A stretch of 64,000 bases of DNA from JAIRVZ01 sp031553755 (lineage in GTDB: Bacteria > Bacteroidota > Bacteroidia > Bacteroidales > Azobacteroidaceae): assembly GCA_031553755.1 (NCBI GenBank), contig JAVBKZ010000010.1, positions 1 to 64,000 of the forward strand. Direction: 5' to 3'. Positions 25,043 to 33,242 of this stretch are shown here, piece by piece. A program made the position numbers and the translations under genes. The notes under the pieces were generated by a model. The model was not told the DNA's origin, made no database searches, and worked only from the letters and a program-made list of their open reading frames with translations. The stretch's first letter is position 1, and every line of letters begins with the position of its first letter.

Positions 25043-27070
25043 ATGAACTTCGAACTCATATCCGATTATCAACCAACCGGCGATCAACCCGAAGCGATAG
25101 ACGCTTTAATTTCCGGAATCAAACAAGATATTCCTTTTCAAACATTGCTTGGAGTTACCGGATCGGGAAAAACGTTTACGGTGGCGAATGTCATTAAAGA
25201 ACTGAACCGGCCAACATTGGTTTTGAGCCATAATAAAACTTTAGCTGCTCAACTGTATGGGGAATTCAAAAATTTCTTTCCGAAAAACGCTGTGGAATAT
25301 TTTGTTTCATACTACGATTATTATCAGCCGGAGGCTTATCTTCCATCTACCAATACATATATAGAAAAAGATTTGTCGATAAACGATGAGATTGAAAAAT
25401 TAAGGCTTTCCGCGACTTCTTCATTGTTATCAGGAAGAAAAGACATCATTGTGGTATCTTCCGTTTCGTGTTTATATGGTATCGGAAATCCTGATGATTT
25501 TTATGAAAATAAAATATATATCCGCAAAGGACAACAAATCGGACGGAACGTGTTTTTACGCCGGTTGGTCGAAAGCCTCTATTCTCGGAACGAAAAAGAA
25601 TTTAACCGGGGCGTTTTCCGTGTAAAAGGGGATACGGTCGATGTGTTTTTGGCGTATTCCGATTTTGCTTTGAGAGTGTCTTTTTGGGGAGATGAAATCG
25701 AAGAAATATACACGTTCGACCCTCTTACGAGTTCACGTTTGGAAGTATTTGAAGAATATCAGATTTATCCTGCAAATTTGTTTGTTACGACAAAAGAAAG
25801 AATCAACCGCGCGGTTGGAGAAATCCAGTTGGATTTGGGACGTCAGATTGATTTTTTCAATGAAAACGGAAAATTTCAGGAAGCTAAAAGGCTCGAAGAG
25901 CGGGTTACTTTTGATTTGGAAATGATCAAAGAATTGGGATATTGTTCCGGAATCGAAAATTATTCCCGTTATTTCGACGGAAGAAATCCGGGAACTCGTC
26001 CGTATTGTTTGATGGATTATTTTCCCAAAGATTTTTTATTGGTAATAGACGAAAGCCATGTAACGATTCCTCAAATCAGAGGAATGTTTGGCGGAGACAA
26101 TTCGCGTAAAAATAACTTGGTTGAATATGGATTCCGTCTTCCGGCGGCAATCGATAACCGTCCGTTGAATTTCGAAGAATTCGAGGCCCTGAGCGGACAA
26201 ACGATTTATGTGAGTGCTACGCCTGCCGATTATGAGCTCTATAGAAGTGACGGAGTGATTGTGGAACAACTCATTCGTCCGACAGGATTATTAGATCCGG
26301 AAATAGAAGTTCGCTCGAGCCTGAATCAGATAGACGATTTGATGTATGAAATAGATATCAGGGTAAAAAAATCAGAACGAGTTTTAGTAACTACATTAAC
26401 CAAACGCATGGCGGAAGAACTGACAGGCTATTTATCCAAAACAGGAATCAATTGCGCTTATATTCATTCGGATGTGGAAACTCTGGAACGGATAGAAATT
26501 ATGGAAAACTTACGGCAAGGCATATTCGATGTCTTGATTGGAGTCAATTTGTTGAGGGAAGGATTGGATTTGCCCGAAGTTTCTTTAGTCGCCATTTTAG
26601 ACGCCGATAAAGAAGGATTTTTGCGTTCGCATCGCTCATTGACACAAACAGCAGGACGCGCTGCGCGTAATATCAACGGAAAGGTTATTTTTTATGCTGA
26701 TAAAATGACCGATAGTATGAAAAAAACGATTGATGAGACCAACCGGCGTAGGGAAAAACAGTTGACATATAATGAATTAAATGGAATCATCCCCCAACAA
26801 ATCAGGAAAGCCTATACTTCTTCGTTAGCTAAAAACACTCAACAACCCAAAGCCTACATCGAAAATGAAACGATAAATGTAGCGGCAGATCCTGTCGTTA
26901 AATATATGACTCAACCCGAATTGAAAAAACTCATAGAAAAAACCAAGAAAGCGATGCACGCGGCGGCTAAAAACCTTGATTTCCTCGAAGCCGCGCAATA
27001 CAGGGATGAGTTAATGAAGTTGGAGGAAATGGTTAACCCGCCTTGCGGCCCTTTATGGTTCAAATGTTAA
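25043..27070 (+). CDS. uvrB: Excinuclease ABC subunit B
   Basis: 675 residues. The DNA-unwinding subunit of nucleotide excision repair. Walker A is GVTGSGKTFT, the beta-hairpin region YFVSYYDYYQPEAYLP is intact, DESHV is the Walker B motif, helicase motifs V and VI (GVNLLREGLDLPEVS, QTAGRAARN) are present, and a UVR motif (LDFLEAAQYRDELMKLEE) ends the protein. Full length and expected to be active. Confidence 0.97.
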   Translation: MNFELISDYQPTGDQPEAIDALISGIKQDIPFQTLLGVTGSGKTFTVANVIKELNRPTLVLSHNKTLAAQLYGEFKNFFPKNAVEYFVSYYDYYQPEAYLPSTNTYIEKDLSINDEIEKLRLSATSSLLSGRKDIIVVSSVSCLYGIGNPDDFYENKIYIRKGQQIGRNVFLRRLVESLYSRNEKEFNRGVFRVKGDTVDVFLAYSDFALRVSFWGDEIEEIYTFDPLTSSRLEVFEEYQIYPANLFVTTKERINRAVGEIQLDLGRQIDFFNENGKFQEAKRLEERVTFDLEMIKELGYCSGIENYSRYFDGRNPGTRPYCLMDYFPKDFLLVIDESHVTIPQIRGMFGGDNSRKNNLVEYGFRLPAAIDNRPLNFEEFEALSGQTIYVSATPADYELYRSDGVIVEQLIRPTGLLDPEIEVRSSLNQIDDLMYEIDIRVKKSERVLVTTLTKRMAEELTGYLSKTGINCAYIHSDVETLERIEIMENLRQGIFDVLIGVNLLREGLDLPEVSLVAILDADKEGFLRSHRSLTQTAGRAARNINGKVIFYADKMTDSMKKTIDETNRRREKQLTYNELNGIIPQQIRKAYTSSLAKNTQQPKAYIENETINVAADPVVKYMTQPELKKLIEKTKKAMHAAAKNLDFLEAAQYRDELMKLEEMVNPPCGPLWFKC

Positions 27071-27221
27071 AAAACAGGTATTTTTCGTTGTTTTCAGGGT
27101 TAAAGAGTCATTTTTGGTTATATGATCTGAGCTAATCTGCTGATTTACAATTATGGTTATTTCCCAAATCCCGTTGTAGCCTACCGCCGGACCTTGTATA
27201 TCATGGAAATAGTCCAGACCT

Positions 27222-27835
27222 TTGCAGCGTGTATTTCAAAGCACCTATAAAATGCATCCCGGGATTGGCGAAAGCCGTTCGTACTACCGTTTGGTGGAGA
27301 GCTACCGCAATGCCTTGGGCGAAGTCCGCCAGCGCACGATCATCTCGGTTGGATTTATGGAAGAACTTTCCGCTAGCCAAATAAAGCAAGTCCAGTCGGT
27401 GGTAAACGACAGGATTAAAGGGCAAAAGTCCCTCTTTGAGGCAGATGCGTTGGTAGTATGTCACGCATCTCTGGTTTATTCCAGGTTGATTTCCGAGAAA
27501 AAATAGACAGCGTTCTTTCCAGCCAGTCAGCCGGTTCCGATTTTGACACAGTGGATTTGAACACCTTGAAAAACAAAGGTGTCCGGGAGGTAGGTTCCGA
27601 ATGTATGTCGTTGCAAGCCTTGAAACAGCTCAGGATTGATGGTTTTTTGCGAGACCATGGTTGGGATGAGGAGAATATTTCTTTGGCTTTGAGCCACACC
27701 GTCTCACGTTCCGTTTATCCTGCTCCGGAATTGAAGACGGTCAGTTTCATGAAAGAAAACTCGTCTATTTGTGAATTTACAGGCTATCCCGTTTCCCGAT
27801 TAACGAAAGACAAACTATATTGCATCAGCAAAAAA
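27222..27835 (+). pseudogene. IS1634-type transposase remnant, frameshifted
   Basis: Two overlapping frames together give an N-terminal transposase: KMHPGIGESRSYYRLVESYR and VRQRTIISVGFMEE in one frame, then DTVDLNTLKNKGVREVGSEC, LRIDGFLRDHGWDEENISLA and EFTGYPVSRLTKDKLY in another. The YYRLVESYR start and the following layout are those of IS1634-family enzymes. The frame breaks near 27460. Similarity stops at about 27835, where group II intron sequence begins. The DDE catalytic core is absent. Confidence 0.75.
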
Positions 27836-28572
27836 ATGTGTGTGGATATGCTTCCCGACCATATCAAGCTTAATTGGTTCTCACTCCGTCATCAGATTGA
27901 AATTGCCACTTATATTCCTTTAGCTGTAAGAAAGGTGGAGATTCCTAAGCCTAACGGCGGTGTTCGTATGCTTGGCATTCCTTGTGTTATAGACCGCTTG
28001 ATTCAACAGGCTATTGTTCAAGTTCTTAGTTTACATTATGATGATAGTTTTAGTGAGTTTAGTTATGGTTTTCGCCCTGATCGCTGTGCTCATGATGCGG
28101 TTCGTCAGGCGCAGCTTTACTTGAATGTAGGTTACATTCATGTGATTGAGTTGGATTTGGAGAAATTATTCTACAAAGTCAACCATAACAAGTTAATGAC
28201 TCTCTTGAGTAATCGTATTACCGATAAATCCTTGTTGAAACTGATTCGCCGTTACCTCCGTACCGATATAATGGATGTGGTATAACTCATGTAAGAAATG
28301 AAGGCTCTCCTCAAGGTAGTCCTCTGAGTCCTATACTCTCTAATCGTATCCATATGTGTATATGGAAGTCGTGGAAATGTGCCAGCAAGCGAGTGGATGA
28401 ACTGATTAAATTGGGAATGGATAAATGGAAGGCTCACCGCAATGGCAATACCCGCAAAGGTTACTGTCGTGTGGCACACTCTGGCATACTTAGCCATACG
28501 CTTACCAATGCAGAATTGGAACGATTAGGCTTTCAATCTCTCTTTGATTTCTACAAATCCCGTCATGCTTAA
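27836..28572 (+). pseudogene. Group II intron reverse transcriptase-maturase, deleted and frameshifted
   Basis: The first part carries the RT fingers and early palm: VRKVEIPKPNGGVRMLGIP, FSYGFRPDRCAHDAVRQAQ and LDLEKLFYKVNH. A stop at 28283-28285 is followed in another frame by EGSPQGSPLSPILSN. The next residues already belong to the C-terminal maturase region (WKSWKCASKRVDELIKLG, NTRKGYCRVAHSGIL). The whole segment with the YADD catalytic box is therefore missing. It cannot encode an active enzyme. Confidence 0.85.
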
Positions 28573-28669
28573 TAAATCGTCGTATGCCGAACGGCATGTA
28601 CGGTGGTGTGAGAGGTCGGAAAATGAAAGTAGGAAGAAAACTTTCATTTTCTTCTTACTCGATTTTATA
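28573..28669 (+). ncRNA. Group II intron 3' domains V and VI
   Basis: After the maturase stop come a domain V-like hairpin (CGTATGCCG, AA, CGGCATGTACG within 28576-28603) and the conserved GGTGGTGTGAGAGG linker, then a domain VI-like stem (AATGAAAGT 28623-28631, ACTTTCATT 28641-28649). The likely 3' end is near TTTTAT at 28664-28669. The 5' half of the intron ribozyme is not recognisable, so splicing in cis is not expected. Confidence 0.7.
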
Positions 28670-29027
28670 CCCGTTTGACAGAAAATTGACCCTCAAAATA
28701 GCTTTTTTCTTCCATTTCCCTCTAAAATCCCTTCAAAAAAAATCAACCAAGTTGGTATAACCTTGGCAAATTCTTCTTTCTAAACCGCCGACCTTTGCAA
28801 CAATTCAATAAGTTAAAAATATGGATGTAATCAGTGGAAAGGTTGCTTATTTCTGAAGTACTACAATATGATTTATAGAAGAGGTTTATCTTAAAAATGC
28901 CTGAACAAAAGGGGATAATCGTCCTCAAATAATCTTTCCATTTAAAAATCAAGTTATTGACTTTTCTCATTTACCAACCGAATTAGTTGAATTGATAAAA
29001 CGACAATTACCATAACTTTCCCAAAAC
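28670..29027. other. Decayed intergenic segment
   Basis: No intact gene. A plus-strand stretch near 28915-29012 reads as the end of a protein (GDNRPQIIFPFKNQVIDF, then LPTELVELIKRQLP and a stop), but upstream codons are broken. It may be a remnant of a small gene of unknown type. Confidence 0.3.
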
Positions 29028-30869
29028 TCAACCAAAGCGTTTTTCTATTTCATCAACCTTGATGATAGATATGATAAGTTGCCCATCGGGAGTATAATTG
29101 GGAGCGGAAGAAGAAAAAAGGTTGGCTGTTAAATGATTGGCTTCTTCCTCCGACAGTGTTTTATCGAATGAAATGGCTGCTTGTTTGGCTAATGACAACG
29201 CTAATGCTTCGCAAATATCTTCTTTTACTTCGCATCCGGTTTCAATGGCTTTGTCTATCATTGATTGTAATGTCTCTACGGGATTGATATTGTTTAAACC
29301 CGATGGAACACCATTGATCGAATAATCAGCATGTCCCAAATGGGCGATGTCGAAACCAATGAATGCTAAATCTTCGATTATGAAAGGCATGATTTCGGAT
29401 TCTTTAGGTGTCAAAGTGATGATTTCGGGAAATAAAAGTCCTTGCGACAAACCTCTTTTATCCTGCATTTGTTTGATGTATTCGTCAAATAAAATACGGA
29501 TATGCGCCCTGCGTTGATGAATCAGAAATAAACCGGATTTAAGAGGGGTAATCAAATATTTACCTTTATATTGAAAATAATTAAATGTGGATTCGAATAA
29601 TTCCGATTGAATGTTTTCTTCTTTATTTTCAATGATATTCTCATTTGTATTTAATTGATTATCAATAAAATCGAATGAGCTTGATTTTGATTCGGATTTA
29701 TTCTTTTCGTAAAAATATTCCCAGTCGGTATTTGTTTTCCTCGAATCATTTTTTTCCCTGAACGGATTGTAGTTGGTATTTGTTACAGGCGTTGGTTTGG
29801 GTGCGGAAAACGATCTTTCCCTGTCATAAACCGGAATCGGAATAGCGTCTTCCTGATTGAATTCAATGCTTGGAGCGGCGTTTCCTTTTCCGATGGCTTC
29901 TTTTACCGATGCCGAAATGATTTGCCAGATTGCCTGTTCGTTTTCGAATTTTATTTCTGTTTTGGTGGGATGAATATTGACATCAATTGAAGCCGGATCT
30001 ATATCCATATAAATGAAATAATTAGGCATTTCTCCCGCTGGAATAAACGGCTCAAAAGCATTTGTTACAGCTTTATGAAAATAAGGATGTTTCATATACC
30101 GGTTATTCACGAAGAAATATTGTAAAGCGCCGCGTTTACGTGCCGAATCGGGCGTGCCGATGAATCCGGAAATCTTCACTAACGAGGTTTCAACTTTAAT
30201 TGGAAGTAAACTTTGATTCAGGTTTTTGCCAAGTACGTTGACGATCCGTTGCCTTAAAACGCTTTCGGGAAGATTAAATATTTCAACGTTTTTGTGTGTT
30301 AATGAAAATGAAATGCCGGGATTAACCAAAACAATCCGTTCGAATTCTGTGATGATATTCCGGAATTCCGTTTCATCTGATTTGAGGAATTTTCGCCTGA
30401 CAGGTACGTTGTAAAAAATATTTTTGACAGAAAAAGAACTTCCTTCGGCGGTAGCGATTGCTTCCTGTTTTTCGAATTCCGAACCCGAAATTGTGAGTAA
30501 TGTTCCTACTTCGCTTCCTGTTTGCCGGGTTTTAAGTTCAATTTGTGAAACAGCGGAGATAGAAGCGAGCGCTTCTCCTCTGAATCCCATGGTTCTTAAG
30601 GCGTAAATATCTTCGACTTTACTGATTTTAGATGTCGCGTGACGTTCGAAAGCCATTCGCGCGTCGGTTTCCGACATGCCTTTCCCATTATCGATGACTT
30701 GAATTAAAGTTCGTCCCGCGTCTTTGATAATAACCTGTATATGAGTCGCTCCCGCGTCAATAGCGTTTTCTACCAATTCTTTTATGACAGATGCCGGACG
30801 TTGAATGACTTCTCCGGCCGCGATTTGATTGGCTATGGAATCAGGCAATAAATGGATGATATCGCTCAT
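29028..30869 (-). CDS. mutL: DNA mismatch repair protein MutL
   Basis: 613 residues. The N-terminal GHKL ATPase is complete: IAAGEVIQRPASVIKELVEN, DAGATHIQV, DNGKGM and TMGFRGEALASI. A variable linker (about 340-420) leads to the C-terminal dimerisation domain. The nuclease-type motif, DQHA followed by acidic residues in many MutL proteins, here reads HQRRAHIRILFDEY, so key metal ligands appear changed. It coordinates MutS and downstream repair. It is followed by the unknown envelope protein gene, transcribed in the same direction from upstream. Confidence 0.95.
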   Translation of the reverse strand: MSDIIHLLPDSIANQIAAGEVIQRPASVIKELVENAIDAGATHIQVIIKDAGRTLIQVIDNGKGMSETDARMAFERHATSKISKVEDIYALRTMGFRGEALASISAVSQIELKTRQTGSEVGTLLTISGSEFEKQEAIATAEGSSFSVKNIFYNVPVRRKFLKSDETEFRNIITEFERIVLVNPGISFSLTHKNVEIFNLPESVLRQRIVNVLGKNLNQSLLPIKVETSLVKISGFIGTPDSARKRGALQYFFVNNRYMKHPYFHKAVTNAFEPFIPAGEMPNYFIYMDIDPASIDVNIHPTKTEIKFENEQAIWQIISASVKEAIGKGNAAPSIEFNQEDAIPIPVYDRERSFSAPKPTPVTNTNYNPFREKNDSRKTNTDWEYFYEKNKSESKSSSFDFIDNQLNTNENIIENKEENIQSELFESTFNYFQYKGKYLITPLKSGLFLIHQRRAHIRILFDEYIKQMQDKRGLSQGLLFPEIITLTPKESEIMPFIIEDLAFIGFDIAHLGHADYSINGVPSGLNNINPVETLQSMIDKAIETGCEVKEDICEALALSLAKQAAISFDKTLSEEEANHLTANLFSSSAPNYTPDGQLIISIIKVDEIEKRFG

Positions 30870-30915
30870 TGAAAATTAAGTTTCTTTTAATTGTAAGTAG
30901 TGAAATTTACGACAT

Positions 30916-32262
30916 TTACCGTGAATTTAATTCAGTTACGCAAACATGAAAATTTTGTTCTTTGTTGCAATCAAAAAAATAGAAACAGTCGAAAATTGTT
31001 TCTTCAGAAGATTTTTTTTGAATATAAAACATATTGCAAATATCGTTGGACTTGAATTTTTGAAGTATCGGTTGCGCGTTTTTTTTATTATCAAAAGTTT
31101 GTCTCGATTCTATTTGGGTAATATAATCTTTGACTGAAATTTCATCTCTGGCTATAAAAAAGTAATTATTATGTGATAATATGAAATTTTGTTCGGTTTG
31201 CATTTTCTTCAATAATTTTTTTTCAAGTAACAGTTGTTGGTAATCTGATGTTAAATAAGGAGATTTGAAAAAAATAATATTGCCGGTTGTCAATAAAGAA
31301 TTATTTTTAGTGAATTTACAATAAGTGGCTTCTTTTATGATACTTATCATTGAAGAATCGGCAGAGAAGAAAGAGTCTCCATGATTTTCCACAATTTTTT
31401 TCAAAGAAGAACATCTGAAAAAAGAAACGCTTTCAGGTATCATTTCTGGTGCGAAATTGATTTTTTCGAAATTGGTATCAGACGTATCTTTGCTATTCTC
31501 AAGAGTGATATAGCCTGAAAACTCCATTATTCCATCTTTAAACCGGATATTTCCTCCAATGTTTTCTCCTTTGTATTTTTCGAAGTCGCGACCATCAAAT
31601 TTTTCTATTTGGGAAGAATTGATAGTCAATCCGGCAAAAGCGTACTTATCTAAAAACAGGCTATTCAATTCTGATTTATTTGTAGATTTTTTATTGTTGC
31701 AATAAAAGTCTATAGCTTTGTATATTAACGATTTATCAAAACTGCCAAAGAAAACGAAATCGCACCACGCGTAACAGAAAAAATCTTCTTTTTGAGTCAC
31801 CTTGATGTAAATGGTAACGTCTTTATATATTTCTTTTTTAGCGGAAAATTCGGATAGATTTTCTGAAAAAAAATTCTTTTCCATCAATCTGAAATTTTCT
31901 TTTTTCATTTTGGAAAAAAGAAGTTCTCCTTCGGGATAGAAACTGATGATTAATCCGTCTTTCGAATTTTGTTGGCTACAGATTTGCTCCTTTCCTATGG
32001 CCTCTGCCACAAGTAAAATATCCGGATTGGGAAGTAATTTCGAAATTTTTTCAAGATTGTGATATTCCGTTTGTATTTGTTTCGGATTATATATGGTAAG
32101 TAAATATTGAAAATCCGTGGGAAGAAAACCGGAAATATCTGCGACTTTCATTTTTTCATCAGATTTTAACCGTGAATATAAATGAATGCTTCCGTAAATC
32201 GTAAACCCGATTATAACAAATAAAAATATGACTCCGAACAGTTTATTTTTCATACGCCGCAT
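30916..32262 (-). CDS. Unknown membrane-anchored protein
   Basis: 448 residues, not recognised. One N-terminal transmembrane segment (about 8-27, FGVIFLFVIIGFTIYGSIHL) is followed by a large extracytoplasmic part of alternating strands and helices (SGFLPTDFQYLLTIYNPKQI near the start), with several aromatic-rich stretches (FFCYAWCDFVFFGSFD). It is weakly reminiscent of DUF3352-like proteins, but this is unproven. It lies 46 bp upstream of mutL on the same strand. A start at the second Met (32253) is equally likely. Confidence 0.6.
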   Translation of the reverse strand: MRRMKNKLFGVIFLFVIIGFTIYGSIHLYSRLKSDEKMKVADISGFLPTDFQYLLTIYNPKQIQTEYHNLEKISKLLPNPDILLVAEAIGKEQICSQQNSKDGLIISFYPEGELLFSKMKKENFRLMEKNFFSENLSEFSAKKEIYKDVTIYIKVTQKEDFFCYAWCDFVFFGSFDKSLIYKAIDFYCNNKKSTNKSELNSLFLDKYAFAGLTINSSQIEKFDGRDFEKYKGENIGGNIRFKDGIMEFSGYITLENSKDTSDTNFEKINFAPEMIPESVSFFRCSSLKKIVENHGDSFFSADSSMISIIKEATYCKFTKNNSLLTTGNIIFFKSPYLTSDYQQLLLEKKLLKKMQTEQNFILSHNNYFFIARDEISVKDYITQIESRQTFDNKKNAQPILQKFKSNDICNMFYIQKKSSEETIFDCFYFFDCNKEQNFHVCVTELNSR

Positions 32263-32589
32263 TAATCGCTACCAAATGTACGGATTTCGGTTGAGAAATA
32301 CAATTGTTAAGTAGTTTTGGATTTTTGTTTTTATTGTTGTCCAGCTAATGCTCTTGAATAGCAGTTATCAACTTGTTTTTCAATATATATTAAAAAATCA
32401 ATTTAAATCAAATCCCACGATTTTACCCACAATTAATCAGCATTATTCTACATTGAGTTGCATGATAATTGAAAAGGCTAAGGCAAAGTTACAAAAATTT
32501 TGAGAAATTGCCAGATACAGATAGAAATATTTTCTTAATAAGATCAATCAAATTATTTTTTAATTTTGTTCTGTATAATTACTGCAATA
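32263..32589. other. Left edge of the restriction-modification island
   Basis: No gene. It contains the repeat TTGTTGTCCAGCTA (32334-32347), which matches the tRNA-Gln 3' end sequence on the plus strand at 13 of 14 bases. TAATTTTGTT at 32569-32578 overlaps a possible -7 element (TAnnTTTG) just before vsr. Confidence 0.4.
32334..32347 (+). repeat. att-like core repeat 1
   Basis: TTGTTGTCCAGCTA differs at one base from 39266-39279 at the tRNA-Gln 3' end. It marks the possible left end of the first integrated unit (32334-37242). Confidence 0.45.
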
Positions 32590-33108
32590 ATGGATATCTG
32601 GGACAAGAAAAAACGTTCGGAAGTAATGTCTAAAATCCGGTCAAAAAATACTAAACCAGAAATGACATTACGCAAGGCCCTTTTTGCTAAGGGTTACAGG
32701 TACCGTATAAACGATAAGAAGATACCGGGGAAACCAGATATTGTCTTTCCGAAATACAAAACTGTAATTTTCATTCATGGTTGTTTTTGGCATGGACATG
32801 AAAATTGTAAGATAGCCCACATCCCTAAAAGTAATATTGATTTTTGGAAAAATAAAATTGAAAAAAATAAAGAACGGGATCAAATAAATTACAAACGGAC
32901 CATTCTTCTGGGTTGGAAAGTAATTGTAGTTTGGGAATGCCGGATTTCAAAAAAATCAATTCCTGATATAATAGAGGAAATTGTCGCAATCCTTAATGAA
33001 ACACACCCAACTCCTTCTCCTGTAAAAATCAAAATATATGAAGAAATGGATGGCGACATATCATTAGTAGCTGAAGATGTAATGCCATATAATAGGGCCA
33101 TCCACTGA
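32590..33108 (+). CDS. vsr: Very short patch repair endonuclease
   Basis: 172 residues from the ATG at 32590 (MDIWDKKKRSEVM is the family start). It nicks at T:G mismatches that arise when 5-methylcytosine deaminates. Conserved parts are SKNTKPEMTLRKALFAKGYR, GKPDIVFP with the catalytic Asp, and the zinc-site segment FIHGCFWHGHENC. About 30 extra residues at the C-terminus follow the usual end. It lies directly upstream of a C5 methyltransferase, the expected partner. Confidence 0.93.
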   Translation: MDIWDKKKRSEVMSKIRSKNTKPEMTLRKALFAKGYRYRINDKKIPGKPDIVFPKYKTVIFIHGCFWHGHENCKIAHIPKSNIDFWKNKIEKNKERDQINYKRTILLGWKVIVVWECRISKKSIPDIIEEIVAILNETHPTPSPVKIKIYEEMDGDISLVAEDVMPYNRAIH

Positions 33109-33200
33109 TATTTAGCCTATTTCAGTCTATTTTCCCCAACTTGAAATTTTTATTTATGGCAAAAAAATTGATATAAATATTATACATTTCCAAAAAAAAA

Positions 33201-33235
33201 GTCCGTAAATTTGTCCGTGTACGTAAATCTGTCCG
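33201..33235 (+). repeat. Tandem 17-bp repeats just upstream of the methyltransferase
   Basis: GTCCGTAAATTTGTCCG (33201-33217) and GTACGTAAATCTGTCCG (33219-33235) agree at 15 of 17 positions, 18 bp apart, ending 7 bp before the ATG. They look like arm-type sites of an integrase and could be bound by the arm domain at the N-terminus of the encoded protein. Confidence 0.6.
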
Positions 33236-33242
33236 CAAGAAA

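Noticed and set aside
28743..28970. 75-codon minus-strand ORF between the intron and mutL
   Set aside because: No family resemblance, in a region of decayed sequence.
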